Shown: piece by piece, positions 53,878-64,000 of the stretch
Position numbering within the stretch: the stretch's first letter is position 1
Layout of the letters: every line of letters begins with the position of its first letter
NCBI GenBank assembly: GCA_030248215.1
Contig: JASANG010000193.1
Location: 1 to 64,000 of the forward strand
DNA from: Enoplolaimus lenunculus
Lineage: Eukaryota > Nematoda > Enoplea > Enoplida > Thoracostomopsidae
Direction of reading: 5' to 3'
Length of the DNA: 64,000 bases
The notes under the pieces: model-generated
Databases searched by the model: none
What the model saw: the letters and a program-made list of their open reading frames with translations, nothing else
Told to the model about the DNA's origin: nothing
Position numbers and translations under genes: made by a program

Positions 53878-56800
53878 TTAATCATCCCAATCATCGTCGT
53901 CTTCGTCGCCGCCTTCTTCATCTTCGGACGAGGATTCTAAAATACAAAATTAAGCAATAATTAATAGCTGCAGATGTCCACACAATTATCGCCTTCAAAC
54001 GTTAATTCAGTTCAGCACAGCCAGAGCAAACTTGTGGAAAGCGATCTTGAAACTGGTTGAAAGACGTAAACAATAATAATAAAACAAATTTTTGTTGCAA
54101 TATTCTTAGTTTGAAATGTTTGTTTGTTTCAAAATGTTTAAACTTTCCTGAAAAACAACTACTGTTTGGAATAGCTTGTTCACAAAATTCGTGTGAATAT
54201 TACTAGAAATAACATAAAATTGGAAACGAAATAAAAAATTTTGCATTCCACAATACTCTTGGTTTAAAACCAAAACACATTATTTAAAATTTACCAACAA
54301 AACACATAATTATCATTATTGGTAACGTTTCTGCTGTTTACCTATGCATTTACTTCCTAATGTGGCTTTGTGCTTACCATCAGATTGCATTTTTTCACGC
54401 CGCTCGGCAAGTGCGCGTGCAAGCGCTCCGGCAATTCCGCCCATTGTTTCCAAACTGCTCAATCGGTTATCATCGTCCCGTGGATCAACCTAAAATCATA
54501 CGAACAAAGTTGAAAAATTACGGCAGAGCTTTAATACTTTTTCAAAAAATTTCAACTTCACTCAAGAACGACGTCCGTTACCAACCTCTATCACTCGCCG
54601 ATATCATGAAACAACATAATGACTTCTATTGCAGATCGTTCGTGAGTAATTCGCGTACGACAGCGCCAGGCGGTGACTGACGGTGCCAGACGTCATCAAA
54701 AGTATAACGCCACTTTAAGAATGAACATGCTTAATCAATATGTTGCTTCATTAAAAGCTGTTATATGAATGGCTAAAAACGGATAGCTTTAGTAATTGTT
54801 TGTACTTGAGGATTACAATATTTTGGATAGCAAAACACCGTTCTGTGAAACAAATATTTCTCTTTTGCCCTCTATAAGTCACATTGCCATTTGTCAATGC
54901 CGGATCCAGAATTTTCCGGTGGGGTCGAAATTATAGTTTTGAAACGCACTTTCCGGAATATTTTGACAGAATTGATCACTTACTTCCACTAACCGCAACT
55001 GAACCCCTCCAAAACTTACATGCTTCAACTGTACTCCTTCTCGAATGCCTTGCATAAGTGCATCGCGGCCTTCAGCGTCACTGCCCGCGCCTCCCGATGT
55101 TCGATCTTGTTCAACCCGACGTAATTCAGTTCCACGCCGGATGTCGGCCAATAGGTTTGACCGTGCACCCATATCGACAGTGGCTCCTGGAGGCGCAACG
55201 GCTGTCAATCCAGAGACCGGAGGGGGCGGTGGTGCAGGTGGAGCAGGTGGAGCAGGCGGAGGTGGTGGGCCAGCTGCAATTGGCGCAGGTGGAGGAGGAG
55301 GTGCCGACCTAAAATACACTCACAGAGTTATATTTTCAGCTGTGGCAAGCGTCAATCACCAGTTAGTAATGACACTTCAAACACGAAAGCAGTGAGCCGA
55401 GCTGAAAACCTACAGAGAAGGATATTAATTCAAGTGCAAAAAAGTGCTAACTTTCTACTCTCAACGTTCAGTAGTTCCCAAATGCCACTAATATCAGCTG
55501 CGTCCTTCCGATGAAAAATGCTTCAATTAATGCTCATAATAGTTATACAAAAGTTCTTTACAGTTTTGGCCAAAACATTTCGCATTTCTTAATAAAAATG
55601 CCCGAAAATTTATCAAACCCTTCGAAATTTTAGGCAGCAAAAGAAAAATACTCAAAATTCCAGATAAAAATAAAATGAAAGTTAGCAATATCAAGAGTGG
55701 ATAATCGCTATTTAACAAGAGTGTGCAATTCGGTACGTTCTGTGTAGAAAAGAATGTGCCCGGCACGCGTTGTGTTTTTGGCGAACTCCCCCTTTATTTA
55801 GAGGGGGGTACAACCGGTGCGAAGCATGGCATTTTATGTATGCGGCGTCAAACATGCTCCACCTATAGTTTAATTTAGGGGTATTCACGCGATAGCGACC
55901 CGCCTTTCTCTAAACACGGGGGTCGGCCAGAAATGCAACGCCGGTGGTACATTTTGTACTACACAAATTTCGGTAGTTGCACACTCTTGTAAGAGTGATC
56001 ATCCACTCTTGGTATAACAAGTTTGAAATACCTTGCACTGCTCGGCTGTGCCGGCGGGGGCGGTGGACCTGTACTAGGCCGGCCGGCGCCGCCAACAGGA
56101 GTTGCAGCTACCGGGGGTGGCGGCAACGGCCTTTGAGGAGGCGGATTCGGCGGCGTTACACTTGTAGCAGTAATACCATCTGTAGCAGAAAATATATTAC
56201 TAGTAGCTCCATGTGTGTAATAATACGAGCCACCCGATCCCGCCCCAGGCATTCCAGCATTACCGGCAGCATTACTACCGTAACGGCTACTGTTAGACGA
56301 AGCTCCTCTGCCTGAAACCGGCGGTGGGACTCCGTCGAAATTTCGTGGCGGTGGCGGCGGCGGTGGTTTCTCGGGTCCATACGACGTAGATGTTCGACTT
56401 GGTGCCGCTGGTGGTGGCTGACCTGAAAATTATATAATCTTATTTTTGTACAAAATCTAGTAAAACGGCGAATTTGTTTACCTTTCGTTCATTTGCGAAT
56501 TAATTTCCTGTTCCTCACAGTATTCCTTTATTTTGAAAAAATGAAGTCGTTTCCAATTTAGCTTACCATGAATCTTAAGTGGAGGCATGAAGTAAAAGCC
56601 TCAGCGGGTAAGCAAAACTTTGCATCGGAATGCTTTTTAGAGTACACTGCGGCAACCTGACTGCATTTGTTATACAGGTCCACTAGTTGGCCAAATGAAC
56701 GGAAGCACAGTACTTAGCGAAATGGCAAGCGTACCCATTCTAGCCGAAGATCCACTGATTGGAGGCGGTCTCGCCGGCGGATTTCGCATTTCCTCTTTGA

Positions 56801-59800
56801 ACTTTTGAACACCGCCGTGTTGTTCGATAAATTCGTACATGAATTTTTTCTCTTTGGTACTCGTCCCAACTCGGTCCAAAATTTCCTACAAAAACACAAA
56901 ATTTAAATGGTTTTTCAACTATACAGCTTGATAAATTTTCTCGTTTGAATGCAACAGGGTAATCGAAACTATTGTAAAACCACTGTGGTAATCAGCTAAC
57001 TTCTAACCATTTCTAGTACACGAAACTGTACATGGCTCAAAGTTAGTAAATCCAAGTGCAAATAGCTTTATGAACCAACACGAAATTTTCTCCAAACGTC
57101 TCAGCGCAATAGTCTCTTAAGCTTCGTGAACAGTTTGGATAAACCTTGATACAGTGTAAGACAACGTACTCGCACATCCGGATCCACGTTTCTCAAGTCG
57201 CAAATTCTTTGCTGAAAACACAAAATAATATAAACACTAAACACAATAAAAAGTGTCGTATTTTCAAACGTTTCGGAACACAGTCACTAGTTAATGGTAG
57301 CATTTCAACCAGACAACTAGTTAACTATAAAACTAACTTAAACCTCATTTGCAACTAGCAACATATGCAGCACAATTTCTGAGAACAAACGGTAGTCAAG
57401 ACTCTCAAGACTTTATAGCACAACTTACGCAAAGTTCTCATTTTGGTAATAGTTCGACACACTAATCGTACATGCTAGAAAACCCCATAAAACTATTTTG
57501 GTTTACAAACAAATAAGAAAATGAAAAACTCTGTGCCTGTTGCGGACGAACGAACCGAGACTAAATTGGTAAAATACAAACCGCAATCACATGCTTGAAA
57601 TTGTCTGTAATTGGTATAGTCCGCCATCGCTTTTACAAATAACTGACACAACAACAATATATACCTCAAATCCTTTGTTCGGATCCCAGCCAACATGAAC
57701 TTTGTGACTAAAACAGAAAAATGCTTTATCGATTATTTCTAAAAATACGTTTTTCGCCGGATGTTAACCCACGATAGAATTACAAGGTCGTACATTATAA
57801 TAGCCGTTTTTGGTGGCGAGTTGAAATAATACAGCACAGATATACCAGGGTGCAAAGCTGAACTTGATTATACCGAAATCGAAATTGTGACTATACAGAT
57901 AATTTGAATTAACAAATATAATAATTCTCAAAAACGTCGCATGAACAAAATGGCAATCATTTTTTGATTCTGTAAAGTTAAACTGCAACCAATTATTGAT
58001 AAGTTATCTCATCGGAAACGATTTAATAGATAAATGATGCAGAATTTTTATGAAACATATCTCAACAATTAGGTCAAAAATTGAAATGTCAAAATTCCGA
58101 TTTCGATTTATTATGGAATCGGAAATCTCTTTGAATCCGATTTCTAATCGGAATAGGAATTTCGATTACACCCTGAAATATACTTACACAAAATCTGTCG
58201 GACAACTGATATCTTCCTTTCGAAGCTTTGGTTTTTTATTTTTGTCCTTCTTTTTTCTACCACTTGAAGACGCTGCGAGTCCGCCACCAACTAAGCTCGC
58301 TTCTGTGTGTGGTACTGAAAAATCCAAAATAATTTTTTTGTAAATACTTAACAAGGTAACGATTCAACGTAAACACTAAAGTCAATTATGCTCCTGTATA
58401 CACAACGTGTTGAGTGATTCACTTTTTGGAAATCGATCTCACATCATGTTAATACGTTAGTTTTATACCAGCTAACAAAATATAGTTTGTACGCCCTACA
58501 TGGAGAAGGCTCGGCCAAAACATAACAGTGTGTTGAGTGCATTCTTTTGTATATAAAATGTACTCAGTTTTACTCAGATACAACCAACATGCAAGAAACC
58601 AAATATATTGCAGAAACGGAACCGGATATTTAATTTTCCACTGAGATAATACTTACATACCTGGCCTACTCGGTGCAACGACTCCGCTCATTTGACTCGC
58701 TGGATTTTGCATAGAAACCCCGCTAACGCCGTTGCTAGGTCGCATAGTTCCATTAACTGCACTGCGCGAACCAGTATTGCTGTTATGTGTTGCACTACGC
58801 ATTTCTAAAAATATTATATTATTAAACAAACAAAAGTCTTTAAAAAACGTGACTGCAACTTGAAATAAATGCTGCGCAATACAAATGCAACTGCTCCTGT
58901 ATCAAAATACAACTATCGCAGTGATCTAATAGTCGCTCAAAGTTAAAAGATTTTGAACATCAACTAAAGTACATTTCAAGATGCGTACGATAACACTGAA
59001 ACAGAAGGTGCTTTTTCAACAAACAACATATCTGCACTATTAAACGTCTTACTTGTCTTTTGGTCCTGATCTCGTTTTCGATCTAAGGATAGTTTAAAAG
59101 ACATGGCTTCGTCTCTATCAGCAAAGCTTAAACCAGCTCGACAGTCCTGAATAGTAAACAATTTCACAAAGTTTCAATTGAATAAACTAACATTTGTATT
59201 GTGTTTGAACGTATCTGCTAGATTTCATGTCTTTCTACCTTATAAAATTAATAAAACACAAATATACAATAATTGTGCAAATAATAAATTTCACTATCAT
59301 ATACTTTTATAAAATAACATATTATAGTCATCTTGAAATTTTAGAGAAATGGCCGTGGTATTCTTGCAAATCATGCCCGCAGTTTTCAGTTACAATTTCA
59401 TTAAAACTAACTCAAATAGTGTTTTGAAGATGTTAGAATCTTTCCCGAACTTAACAAATACGTATGTCTACAACGAGGCCACTAAAACTGCTGTGTTAAA
59501 CATAGAACAGTTCTTGTGGTTAAGTTAACATTATACAGATCTAAGCATTTATAAATGCGGGCATATATATTAATTTAGCGGTCAAAACATACATCACACT
59601 CAAACGTAACGAGATACTCATGTGGTTTATTGATTTCAAAATCTTCGTATATCTCTTGTTCCCATACCTTCTGTTTCCGCTAAAATAACAATTATAGCAT
59701 GTGAAACTGAGAATAATGAAATATTGGGCGAAATTCTTTCACTAGCATATTGTCGCTTCTGTGGTTAGAGTAAAAATCATGACACATCGTTTTTTCGAAA

Positions 59801-60689
59801 ATTTAGACGTTCATGTTCAGGTCAACCTGACGACTCCAAAAATTTATAATTTTACCACCAGTGGAAAACCTTTTTTCGATTTCTTCGAATTTTCATAAGG
59901 GAGTCCCTTAGATGAAAAATTCAAATCTACCAATACATAAATATCAAAATATTCGAATAATAAATCATGTTTCCAAATCTTTCGCCGTAAACCGAATCCC
60001 ATTTAAGACGAGTTGACTTCGATCATTATATATACGTACAACCTGTAAAAATATGCAATCCTGACCTCGATATCGTATATTCGTAGAAAATAACATTTCA
60101 TTCCATAATCTTTCACAAAACATACGACGCCAACCAACTTGATCGTCCATTCTGTGCGCGACATTGGTTTAGCCATAAGTAACTGAACAACACCAGAGCA
60201 AAGTGTCTAAACGAAACAAAGTTAACTGTTTATAATTTTCTGCGATAGAACTCGGCATAGTTCATCATTCCTTTTCAAATATTTTTATTTTTTCGAAATG
60301 ATTTTATATTTACAGCCCTTACATCTAACAGTCAAACACTATTTTGCACGATAAAACAAAAAGTTTTTCACCTAAATTCTTGATTAACTAATCTATGGAT
60401 GTGCCGATGAATCTCCAGCGGCACTGAAAAACATATGCCAATTCTTCCCCGATAAAATCATTCTCATAAAATTATAATCGTTTATGGTGGTTAGGATTTA
60501 AGTCTTCGTATAATGATGTAATGTAGTCTCCTATCTATTTATTAAGCATGGTGTACTAAAGTTGGGATCGGCATCGGCTAAACTCCTTACATAATTATTA
60601 TTTCCAAGCAAACGAAACAAACAAACGTTCTCATCTTCAGTGAGTAGCGCTGAACCTTTGTTAGTCGGACGCTTCTTTACGTTAGTCAT
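53878..60689 (-). CDS. wsp-1: WASP/N-WASP, activator of the Arp2/3 complex (12 exons, 578 aa)
   Basis: Exons in order: 60689-60591 (ATG), 60206-60066, 59679-59593, 59146-59053, 58804-58661, 58314-58188, 57707-57665, 56885-56735, 56422-56032, 55308-55020, 54489-54378, 53936-53878 (TAA). Every junction is in phase. The WH1/EVH1 domain (about 10-140) has SALLTEDENVCLFRLLG, KPMSRTEWTIKLVGVVCFVKD, VWEQEIYEDF and CRAGLSFADRDEA. A Lys-rich basic region and CRIB (EDISCPTDFVHKVHVGWDP, about 220-240) bind PIP2 and Cdc42. The GBD holds FMYEFIEQHGGVQKFKEE. A long polyproline region (about 295-460) binds SH3 proteins and profilin. Two WH2 actin-binding motifs follow (SNLLADIRRGTELRRVE; RDALMQGIREGVQLKHV), then the central helix GGIAGALARALAERR and an acidic tail ending DDDDWDD. 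The full set implies a working auto-inhibited nucleation-promoting factor in the cytoplasm. Confidence 0.97.
54625..54715. mobile_element. GGCGCTATAC-family fragment in a WASP intron
   Basis: GTAATTCGCGTACGACAGCG, GACGTCATCAAAAGTATAAC then GCCAC matches one end of the family. Confidence 0.65.
57846..58175. mobile_element. CAGGGTGCAA-end MITE with 8-bp flanks, in a WASP intron
   Basis: Starts CAGGGTGCAAAGCTGAACTT, ends ATTTCGATTACACCCTG. Left flank AGATATAC and right flank AAATATAC match at 7 of 8 bases. The right flank overlaps the splice donor of exon 58188-58314. The ends and 8-bp duplication fit hAT-type elements. Confidence 0.82.
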
Positions 60690-60734
60690 TTTAAAAATTT
60701 TAAATAATTCCTTGAAACTTTTCCAAAATAAAAT

Positions 60735-61235
60735 TTATAAGTCGTTAGGTTTCTGGCCTGGGTGGGTACAGAAACACATAAAATAACTCTGCTTGTGTGA
60801 ACCTATTTTCAGCAGGGAAGCCGGTTGTGAGTTTTTGTTGAGTCCAACAATCATCAAGGATAAACCTTCAACTCAGGTTCACAGGGACCAGTAATACTGG
60901 TTGTTTATTCAAGCAATATGAGTTATATACGAACGACAATAATAATGATAATGACGGCCCAGCTACGGTATTCTTGGGAATTACCGTAACCAGCACGGGG
61001 AAAGAGGGTTTTTAGATTAATGCAGGTTGATGTTGTTGTTGTTGTTGTAAGGAGGGTCTTAGGAAGCCCTAGGGCTCGCTGGAGCTCGAGGGTCGGATTT
61101 CAGCGTGCCGGCGGATATTTCTCGACGTCGCAGCGCCGGGGCATATCCCACAAAATTGATGAGTGACGATTCTCACCTTCCTTCAAAAATGTCACAGTAA
61201 TTAGCATGCTGAGGTTGTTAAGACAATCAATACTT
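60735..61235. other. GC-richer unclassified block upstream of WASP
   Basis: Contains a TGTTGTTGTTGTTGTTGT run, CTCGCTGGAGCTCGAGGGTC and CGTCGCAGCGCCGGGGCATA, unlike the surrounding AT-rich DNA. It might be the promoter-proximal region of WASP or an old repeat. No ORF or terminal repeat supports either. Confidence 0.3.
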
Positions 61236-61244
61236 AAGCCTGAT

Positions 61245-61525
61245 GCAACCGGAATTCCAGTTCTAGTTTCGGAAATTTTTGGCCTTCCGGTTCCGGTAAA
61301 TTTGTACCGGAATTAAAAAGTCCGGTATTAAGTTTTGGTCGGTGGAATTGAAGATATTTTACTAAAAAATGACGATAAAATTAAGGGTTATTTAACCAAT
61401 AATATTGCAAAAAAGAAAACTAAAATGAATTTTCCGGTTCCGGTCCCATTTCCTGTTGTTTTTTCAAATTCCGGTTCCGGTCCCGTATAAATTATAATTC
61501 TGGTTGCGTTGCACACTAATTCAAG
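61245..61525. mobile_element. CCGGTTCCGG-rich element related to 18106
   Basis: TGATGCAACCGGAATTCCAG at the left and CTGGTTGCGTTGCAC at the right, with GGTTCCGGT motifs near both ends. Confidence 0.55.
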
Positions 61526-62024
61526 CGTTTTAACCGAATCGCATATTACATCAGAAAATTGTTTCCAGCAAGCCTACAAACTTATCAAGTTTTTCGGCAC
61601 GCCAGTTAAAGTGTGTATTTTATTTTGGGTCCAAACGTAAAATTTCAGAGGCTCCGTTAACCTGTTCTTCACCAAAGCCACTAAAAATGATACATAACCT
61701 AGCCTAGCTATGTATAAACATTAGAGTGAAAGTGACGTTGGAAGATCTTCACTAAACGACCGTGGCATTAGGCGAAGCGACGTAAGCTATATTCAAAATA
61801 AGAAAGTACTAAAAAGTCAAAGAAAGTACAAGCAAACAACGAGTCAATATATAATGAGCACACGAGAGTACAATGCGGCAAATATAGCGGGACGGTGTAG
61901 TCACTTGCAGTACCTCGGTATTTATCGCATCGCTTGAGACTAGACACGAAACCAAGTCCACAATTTAAAGTACCTAAAGTTTTCCAGCTTACTGCAGTTA
62001 TTTCAAGATTTGGTATTTTTTCCA

Positions 62025-62152
62025 AAATAGGGTGTACGGGACTACACAAACTTAAGTCATATTCGATTCCGGTCAATTTCGGCTCATTGAGTCACACGTT
62101 TGACTCTGTCGACGGAGTGGAACTTGGCTTAGTTTATGTCGTCCCGTACACA
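62025..62152. mobile_element. Diverged TA-flanked MITE (CACTGCAAAAAATGG family)
   Basis: AATAGGGTGTACGGGACTAC, GAGTCACACGTTTGACTCTG and GTCGTCCCGTACACAC retain the central hairpin; the outer ends are lost. Confidence 0.65.
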
Positions 62153-62164
62153 CAAAATAAGTTG

Positions 62165-63640
62165 TCTTAAAATATCAAGACTCATACTTTCTTTAAATTT
62201 CAAGAAATGTCTTGTATTTCATACCTACATTTAATAGCCGTAAAGCAAGTCAGAAATTCGTTTCTTAAATGGTTAAAACATAAATGTCTTATATTCAAGA
62301 AATTGCTCTTGCCGATTTAAGACACAAATTTCTTCCTTTAAACAAATAGTTGTCTCAAGAAATAATTTTCTTATTTTTTATATGTGTAAAAAAGTTGCTC
62401 CGTTTATATTCTTAACGTGTATATCAATGATAGAACTTCAAAGATATTTCGGGTTGAGCTAAGGTCCCCCAACCTACGTCTTGGACGTATCTTAGTTTGT
62501 AAAATTAGGGTATTTTGAGCTTTAGCCTCCAATTTTGGAGTCGGTTTCCATGGCAAATGTCTGTGTTTTATTTCAGATATAATTCTTATATTTCAGAAAT
62601 ATTTCTTATATTTAAATTTTCCTCAATCGTTCATATAACAAAGTTTTAAATTTAAGACGTTTAAGTGTGAAAATTTTTTACACCAATTTCTTAAAAATTT
62701 AAGAAATAAAAGTATAGAATTCAACACATATATGTCTGGAGTCTGTATCAAGACATAATTATTAAATTTCAGACAATATTTCTTAAATACCAGACAATTC
62801 ATTTTGCATGTAGAGCGGCAAATCCGGTAGTAAAATTTTGCATATTTTGAAGAAATTATCCGTTTGTCGCGTTTTGTTTCACTTTAGTCACTATTTTCAG
62901 GAAAGAATTTCCGAAATTTCGCAGAAAATTAGCGTAAAAATTTCGTTAACCTAAAAGCGAAAAACGATACAGGAGCAGTAACGTTTCAAATTATAAGCGA
63001 AGGCTTACAGTTTAATCTATACGCTCGAAAAACGAAACGCATTCAAGTTTAATATTAATCAGAAAGCACCGTAGAAAATCAATATCACCAACGCATCATA
63101 CGCATACGGTTAAATCATCGCTTATACAACAAAAGCACAAGTATAGTTCGATACAGAAAACCACTTCCCAAACTGTGTAAGCTTCCGATTTTATCAGGCA
63201 CTACTGCTGTTCACCAATGTGCACGCAAAAATAGTCTTACATTCAAGAAATATTGTCTGCCATTACAATTTGTAAAATACACAACGAAAGATTTGCCACA
63301 GAAACAGACTCCAAATAGGAGTTAAACCTCAACCAAATACCCCAATTTTACAACGTAAGATACGTCCAAGACTTAAACTTAGGTTGCGGGAAGCCTGAAC
63401 TCAGCCCGAAAAATCTTTGAAATTCGACTATTTATATACACCCTTAAGAAAATAAAAGGAGCCCCCTTTTTTTACATGCATAAATAACAGAAAAGGGAGA
63501 AATTTATGTATCATAAATTGGCAATAGTATTTTTTGAATATAAAGACATTTATGTTTTAACCATTTCAGACACGAGTTTATGAACCATTTAAGGCTATTA
63601 TAATGTCTGAAACACAACACATTTATATCTTTAAAATTGA
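62165..63640. mobile_element. Foldback element with long inverted arms
   Basis: The left arm (about 62165-62600) and right arm (about 63235-63640) are inverted and colinear over several hundred bases. Examples are GGTTAAAACATAAATGTCTT, GTCTTGGACGTATCTTA, TTGTAAAATTAGGGTATTT and GGAGTCGGTTTCCATGGCAA against their inverses. The 630-bp centre is AT-rich with TTAAGAAAT-type strings and no ORF. Confidence 0.8.
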
Positions 63641-63644
63641 ACCA

Positions 63645-63697
63645 AACTCGTTGTAGTTCCGCGAAAAACATTAGCATCTGATCTTTTACATGGAACG
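63645..63697 (-). mobile_element. Fragment of TTAGGC-MITE end
   Basis: GTAGTTCCGCGAAAAACATT, GCATCTGATCTTTTACATGG matches the non-array terminus. Confidence 0.55.
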
Positions 63698-63951
63698 GTC
63701 ATTGTACATTTCACTGAAATTTAGCTTTCAAATGCATCATTTTCAAGATTTCGAGGCAAGCTTTCCGAAGCAATTCTACCGCAACAAGACAAATGTACCA
63801 ACCTTAGCTCACATAATATAATTGTGCGTTTTAAGCCTACTCTATTCAATAAAATGTGTTTATTTCAAACCATTAACTGCTAAGCTTGCACAGTTCTTGT
63901 GAAAAATTGTAAACAAAATTACGCTTTGCAAAGCAATTTACAAAAAACGCC

Positions 63952-64000
63952 GGTCAATGTTATTGTAGAGGTGTAACAGCAGCCTAACTATATTCCTAAG
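63952..64000 (-). mobile_element. CCTAAG-bearing MITE, cut by window end
   Basis: GGTCAATGTTATTGTAGAGG, TGTAACAGCAGCCTAACTAT and ATTCCTAAG match the left terminus of the sister family; the rest lies outside. Confidence 0.75.

Noticed and set aside
46263-58175. Introner elements that created the introns they occupy
   Set aside because: In each case the intron extends well beyond the element and its target duplication on at least one side, so the element entered an existing intron.
60735-61235. LTR or other retroelement remnant near the WASP promoter
   Set aside because: The block is GC-richer and has a TTG repeat, but there is no terminal repeat, primer site or recognisable protein match.

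Overview
This window looks like nuclear DNA of an animal, most probably a nematode. It has introns of 0.1-3 kb, AT-rich intergenic DNA packed with short non-autonomous transposons, and a TTAGGC motif (the nematode telomere repeat) in interstitial arrays throughout. No rRNA gene, CRISPR array, LTR or virus-like element was recognised. All gene models were built by hand-translating exons and checking that exon phases join. No search or alignment could be run.

Layout. 1-3975 is a near-perfect inverted duplication (arms about 1.83 kb, spacer about 0.3 kb), each arm carrying an unrecognised low-complexity acidic ORF. 4.0-11.6 kb is repeats with no supported gene. 11.65-18.84 kb (minus) is a RASEF/Rab45-type Rab GTPase gene, incomplete at both ends. 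19-31 kb is repeats, a candidate small cysteine-rich exon near 23.7 kb, a tandem satellite at 26.4-27.1 kb and a tRNA-derived SINE at 27.6-28.0 kb. 31.29-43.12 kb (minus) is an apparently complete nine-exon gamma-glutamyltransferase (YwrD-like), with one intron that appears to end in TG instead of AG. 44.58-49.76 kb (plus) is the ligand-binding and channel part of a divergent ionotropic glutamate receptor lacking its 5' exons. 53.88-60.69 kb (minus) is a complete twelve-exon WASP/N-WASP gene encoding 578 residues (WH1, CRIB/GBD, polyproline, two WH2, central and acidic regions). 62.17-63.64 kb is a foldback repeat. The four host genes are functionally unrelated neighbours and form no operon.

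The most unusual content is the transposon landscape. One abundant family has ends reading GGCCAATGTA...TACATTGGCC, makes clear 8-bp target duplications (exact in many copies), and is filled with telomere-like TTAGGC arrays. A sister family with ends GGCCAATGTTACTTTAAGG carries shorter CCTAAG stretches. Two further families duplicate TA on insertion, one ends in CAGGGTG, one has GGCGCTATACTT ends, and one has CACTGTAAATTCC ends. Several copies are nested, including three deep at 13.2-14.0 kb. Four host splice sites lie within about 15 bp of an element boundary.
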